Source of the DNA: Myxococcales bacterium UBA1660
Lineage (GTDB): Bacteria > Myxococcota_A > Polyangia > Polyangiales > Houyiibacteriaceae
DNA length: 56,160 bases
Assembly (NCBI GenBank): GCA_002320815.1
Contig: DCLA01000041.1
Location: 1 to 56,160 of the forward strand
Direction: 5' to 3'
This document shows positions 54,380-56,160 of the stretch, one piece after another (the stretch's first letter is position 1; every line of letters starts with the position of its first letter). Below the pieces are notes generated by a model. That model made no database searches, was not told where the DNA came from, and saw nothing but the letters and a program-made list of their open reading frames with translations. Made by a program: the position numbers and the translations under genes.

Positions 54380-55729
54380 TCAGCGGCAGGCCAGCGCGCC
54401 CAGGGTCCCATTCTCCACGCACTCCTCGCCGATCCGCGTACAGGCGGTGGTGCCCGCGTAGGTCCCCGAGCCGGTGCCGCAGGCGTTCTCCGACTGGAGC
54501 ATCGGTCCCCCGAAAGAGAACCCGCAGGTCCCGTCGCTCTCGTCGATGCATCCCGACGGCGGACTGCGCACTTCGCCGTCGCAGTTCATGTCCCACCACG
54601 CCTCGAAGCTCGCGCCGGGCACGGGCCGCGCGCAGCCGGCGTCGGACTCGACGCAGACCCAGGTGCCGCCGCAGCGCTCGGCGCGCACCGGGACCACCGT
54701 GTCGCCGGTCTCGAGGTAGTCGGGGCACGCGGGCAGGCGCGCGTAGTCCCCATCGGGGTTCACCTGCGCGAGGTCGTCCCGGCAGTCCCCGGGGAAGATG
54801 GACCAGGACCCGGCGGGCGGCGCACAGCTGACCCGCACGTCGTCGACCTTGCCCCAGCCGTCCCGGTCCCGGTCGCGGTAATAGGTGATCAGGTCGACCG
54901 CCGGGCTCGTCGCCCCTTCGCCGAACTCGTCCACGGCGCCGTCGCAGTCTTCGTCGAGGCCCAGCGGAGCGCAGCGCTCGGTGCCGCCGGGGTGGGTGAT
55001 CTCCGACGAGTCGTCGCAGTCGCCGGGGATGACGGCGTACCCATCGGGTCGCTCGCAGGCCTGGATGGGGCGGTCGGACTCCCCCACGTCCGGCCCGTCC
55101 GCGAGCCCGAAGCCGTCGCCGTCGGCGTCGCGGTAGAAGGTGAGGGTCGCTTCCTCGTCCACCGCGCCATCGCAGTCGTCGTCGGCGCCGTTGCAGGCGT
55201 CCGTGGCCCCCGGGTAGGCGCCCCGGGAGAGGTCGTCGCAGTCTTCACCGCAGACCATGCCGGCGTCGGTGACGTTGCAGCAGCGGGTGCTCACGAAGCC
55301 GTCACCGTCGAGGTCGAAGCCCAGCGTGGTCGGGTCGCAGTCCTCGTCGTGCCCGGCCTCGTCGCAGACCTCGGCGTTCCCGGGGAAGCGATTGGGATCG
55401 GCGTCGTCGCAGTCGTCCCCGCCACAGGCGACGGAGTCGACCCCATCGCGGTCCATGTCCGGGTCCGTGCACCCGCCGGGGCAGGTGTCGGCGGTCTCGT
55501 CGCAGGCCCCGGCACAGGGGGGCGCCTCACCGGCGACGCAGCCCAACGGGCTCGCCGCCGGGTCCGCAGGGTCGCAGGTCTCCGCGCCGTTGCAGAAGAG
55601 CCCGTCATCGCACTCCAGGTTCGAGGCGCAGCTCACGCCGCCGTCCTCGGGCGATGCCGTCGGGTTCCCGTCGTCGCCACAGGCGGCCAGGAGGAGGACG
55701 AACGGGATCCAACGATACACACGACGCAT
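54380..55729 (-). CDS. MopE-like lipoprotein with DCDD metal-binding repeats
   Basis: The 449-residue protein has a lipoprotein signal (IPFVLLLAACGDD) and four DCDD-type repeats of the kind seen in MopE and myxobacterial 'putative metal-binding motif' proteins, such as GGDDCDDADPNRFPGNAEVC, GEDCDDLSRGAYPGATDAC and GDCDDSSEITHPGGTERC. Spacing matches the family. Many Cys suggest an extracellular, disulfide-bonded protein. Asp-rich loops may bind calcium or other metals. I use ATG at 55729 with TAGGAT seven bases upstream; ATG at 55738 is an alternative. Confidence 0.85.
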   Translation of the reverse strand: MRRVYRWIPFVLLLAACGDDGNPTASPEDGGVSCASNLECDDGLFCNGAETCDPADPAASPLGCVAGEAPPCAGACDETADTCPGGCTDPDMDRDGVDSVACGGDDCDDADPNRFPGNAEVCDEAGHDEDCDPTTLGFDLDGDGFVSTRCCNVTDAGMVCGEDCDDLSRGAYPGATDACNGADDDCDGAVDEEATLTFYRDADGDGFGLADGPDVGESDRPIQACERPDGYAVIPGDCDDSSEITHPGGTERCAPLGLDEDCDGAVDEFGEGATSPAVDLITYYRDRDRDGWGKVDDVRVSCAPPAGSWSIFPGDCRDDLAQVNPDGDYARLPACPDYLETGDTVVPVRAERCGGTWVCVESDAGCARPVPGASFEAWWDMNCDGEVRSPPSGCIDESDGTCGFSFGGPMLQSENACGTGSGTYAGTTACTRIGEECVENGTLGALACR

Positions 55730-55802
55730 GGCGGCCATCCTACGGACGAGCCACCGGCACCGAAGCAGAAAGTTCCGCTCGTGCTTGCATCTGGTGCGAG
55801 TG

Positions 55803-55839
55803 CCCCGACTTGCCATGGGGACGCACTTGCCAACTTGCG
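55803..55839 (-). repeat. Inverted 37-bp copy of the repeat array, left of tRNA-Val
   Basis: This is the exact reverse complement of 56124-56160. It contains three ACTTGC hexamers and CCATGG, and lies 56 bases left of the tRNA. Confidence 0.85.
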
Positions 55840-55895
55840 CTTCGCGCCCCCTGACAACGGCGCGATTCGGAGCTATGGTCGCCGCTCGAGCACCC

Positions 55896-55970
55896 GGGCG
55901 GGTAGCTCAGTGGTAGAGCGCCTCCCTTACAAGGAGGACGTCGCAGGTTCGACCCCTGTCCCGCCCACCA
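55896..55970 (+). tRNA. tRNA-Val (anticodon UAC)
   Basis: A full cloverleaf: acceptor GGGCGGG/CCCGCCC, D-arm GCTC/GAGC, anticodon stem CCTCC/GGAGG with loop CTTACAA, anticodon TAC at 55928-55930, T-arm with GGTTCGA, discriminator A and encoded CCA. Reads GUN valine codons. Confidence 0.97.
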
Positions 55971-56033
55971 CGCGCCGGCGGCGGGGACGCTGAGAGCGGC
56001 TGCCAAGGGCTTTCGTTGGGGGCCCCGGCACGC

Positions 56034-56160
56034 CGATGCGCAAGTTGGCAAGGCGTCCCATTGGCAAGTCGGGATCGACGCGCAAGTTGGCAAGTGCGTC
56101 CCCACGGCAAGTCGGGGTCGATGCGCAAGTTGGCAAGTGCGTCCCCATGGCAAGTCGGGG
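56034..56160 (+). repeat. Tandem repeat array of 42-43-bp units, cut by the window end
   Basis: Three units: 56034-56075 (42 bp, several changes), 56076-56118 (43 bp) and 56119-56160 (cut). Each begins CGATG or CGACG and holds three GCAAG-containing motifs (CGCAAGTTGG, GGCAAG, GGCAAGTCGGG). The first and second units differ slightly. Unit length is not a multiple of three, so a coding repeat is unlikely. No spacers are present. Confidence 0.85.

Noticed and set aside
55740..56153. A 137-residue reading frame on the minus strand across tRNA-Val and the repeats
   Set aside because: The segment like GQGSNLRRPPCKGG is the well-known false translation of a tRNA gene, and the rest translates the repeat units.
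55803..56160. CRISPR array at the right end
   Set aside because: Units are directly adjacent without unique spacers, and one copy is inverted on the other side of a tRNA.

Overview
The window is about 56 kb of very GC-rich, densely coded bacterial DNA and looks like ordinary chromosome from a Myxococcota bacterium, probably of the Polyangiales/Sandaracinus kind. The evidence is two eukaryote-type Ser/Thr kinases, a myxobacterial PilZ protein, many lipoproteins with a Cys-Gly-Asp-Asp start, a MopE-type repeat protein, a DUF1592/DUF1552 pair, and an outer-membrane protein of myxobacterial type. The lineage is inferred from gene content only. I see no insertion sequence, prophage or CRISPR array, and no gene-free gap reaches 300 bases.

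Left part (1-11.1 kb, mostly minus strand). After the 3' end of an unknown secreted protein come two minus-strand blocks. One is an RNA/cell-wall operon: S1-domain protein, ruvX, mltG, DUF72. The other is a regulatory locus: ECF sigma factor, a membrane-bound anti-sigma-like protein, and a 1312-residue kinase/ATPase/TPR protein. From 11.2 to 16 kb, plus-strand genes follow: PilZ, a transmembrane kinase with a coupled TPR-like exported protein, a VWA lipoprotein and a small membrane protein.

Central part (16-37.9 kb). prfB, which carries a programmed +1 frameshift, leads an apparent operon with lysS, a lol-type permease, lolD and a GH5-like glycosidase. A minus-strand DUF1592-DUF1552 pair separates this from bamA, two tandem skp genes, a tolC-like gene and mlaC. 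Together these are an envelope-biogenesis set covering lipoprotein release, barrel insertion, periplasmic chaperoning, efflux and phospholipid transport. A cbpA-cbpM chaperone pair with a sigma-32-like promoter is followed by DUF507, yicC and gmk, and gmk overlaps a large secreted zincin.

Right part (38-56.2 kb). radA and a large outer-membrane barrel gene are on the minus strand. rnj overlaps a lipoprotein metalloprotease, then comes a proteostasis cluster: tig-clpP, clpX, lon. The end holds DUF1304, a GH114-like lipoprotein, a small membrane protein, a carotenoid-desaturase-like flavoprotein, a MopE-like lipoprotein and tRNA-Val(UAC). The tRNA is flanked by a perfect 37-bp inverted repeat that on the right is part of a tandem 42-43-bp array.

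Promoter-like sites recur as TTGACC/T, 17 bases, then TAGGNT-like. Many genes instead have a TANNNT hexamer only 5-9 bases before the start codon and no Shine-Dalgarno sequence, which suggests widespread leaderless transcription. I found no clear new defence or mobile system. The strongest leads are the repeat array around tRNA-Val, the altered anticodon-mimic tripeptide of RF2, the acidic tails shared by two outer-membrane barrels, and the two secreted zincins coupled to RNA/nucleotide genes.
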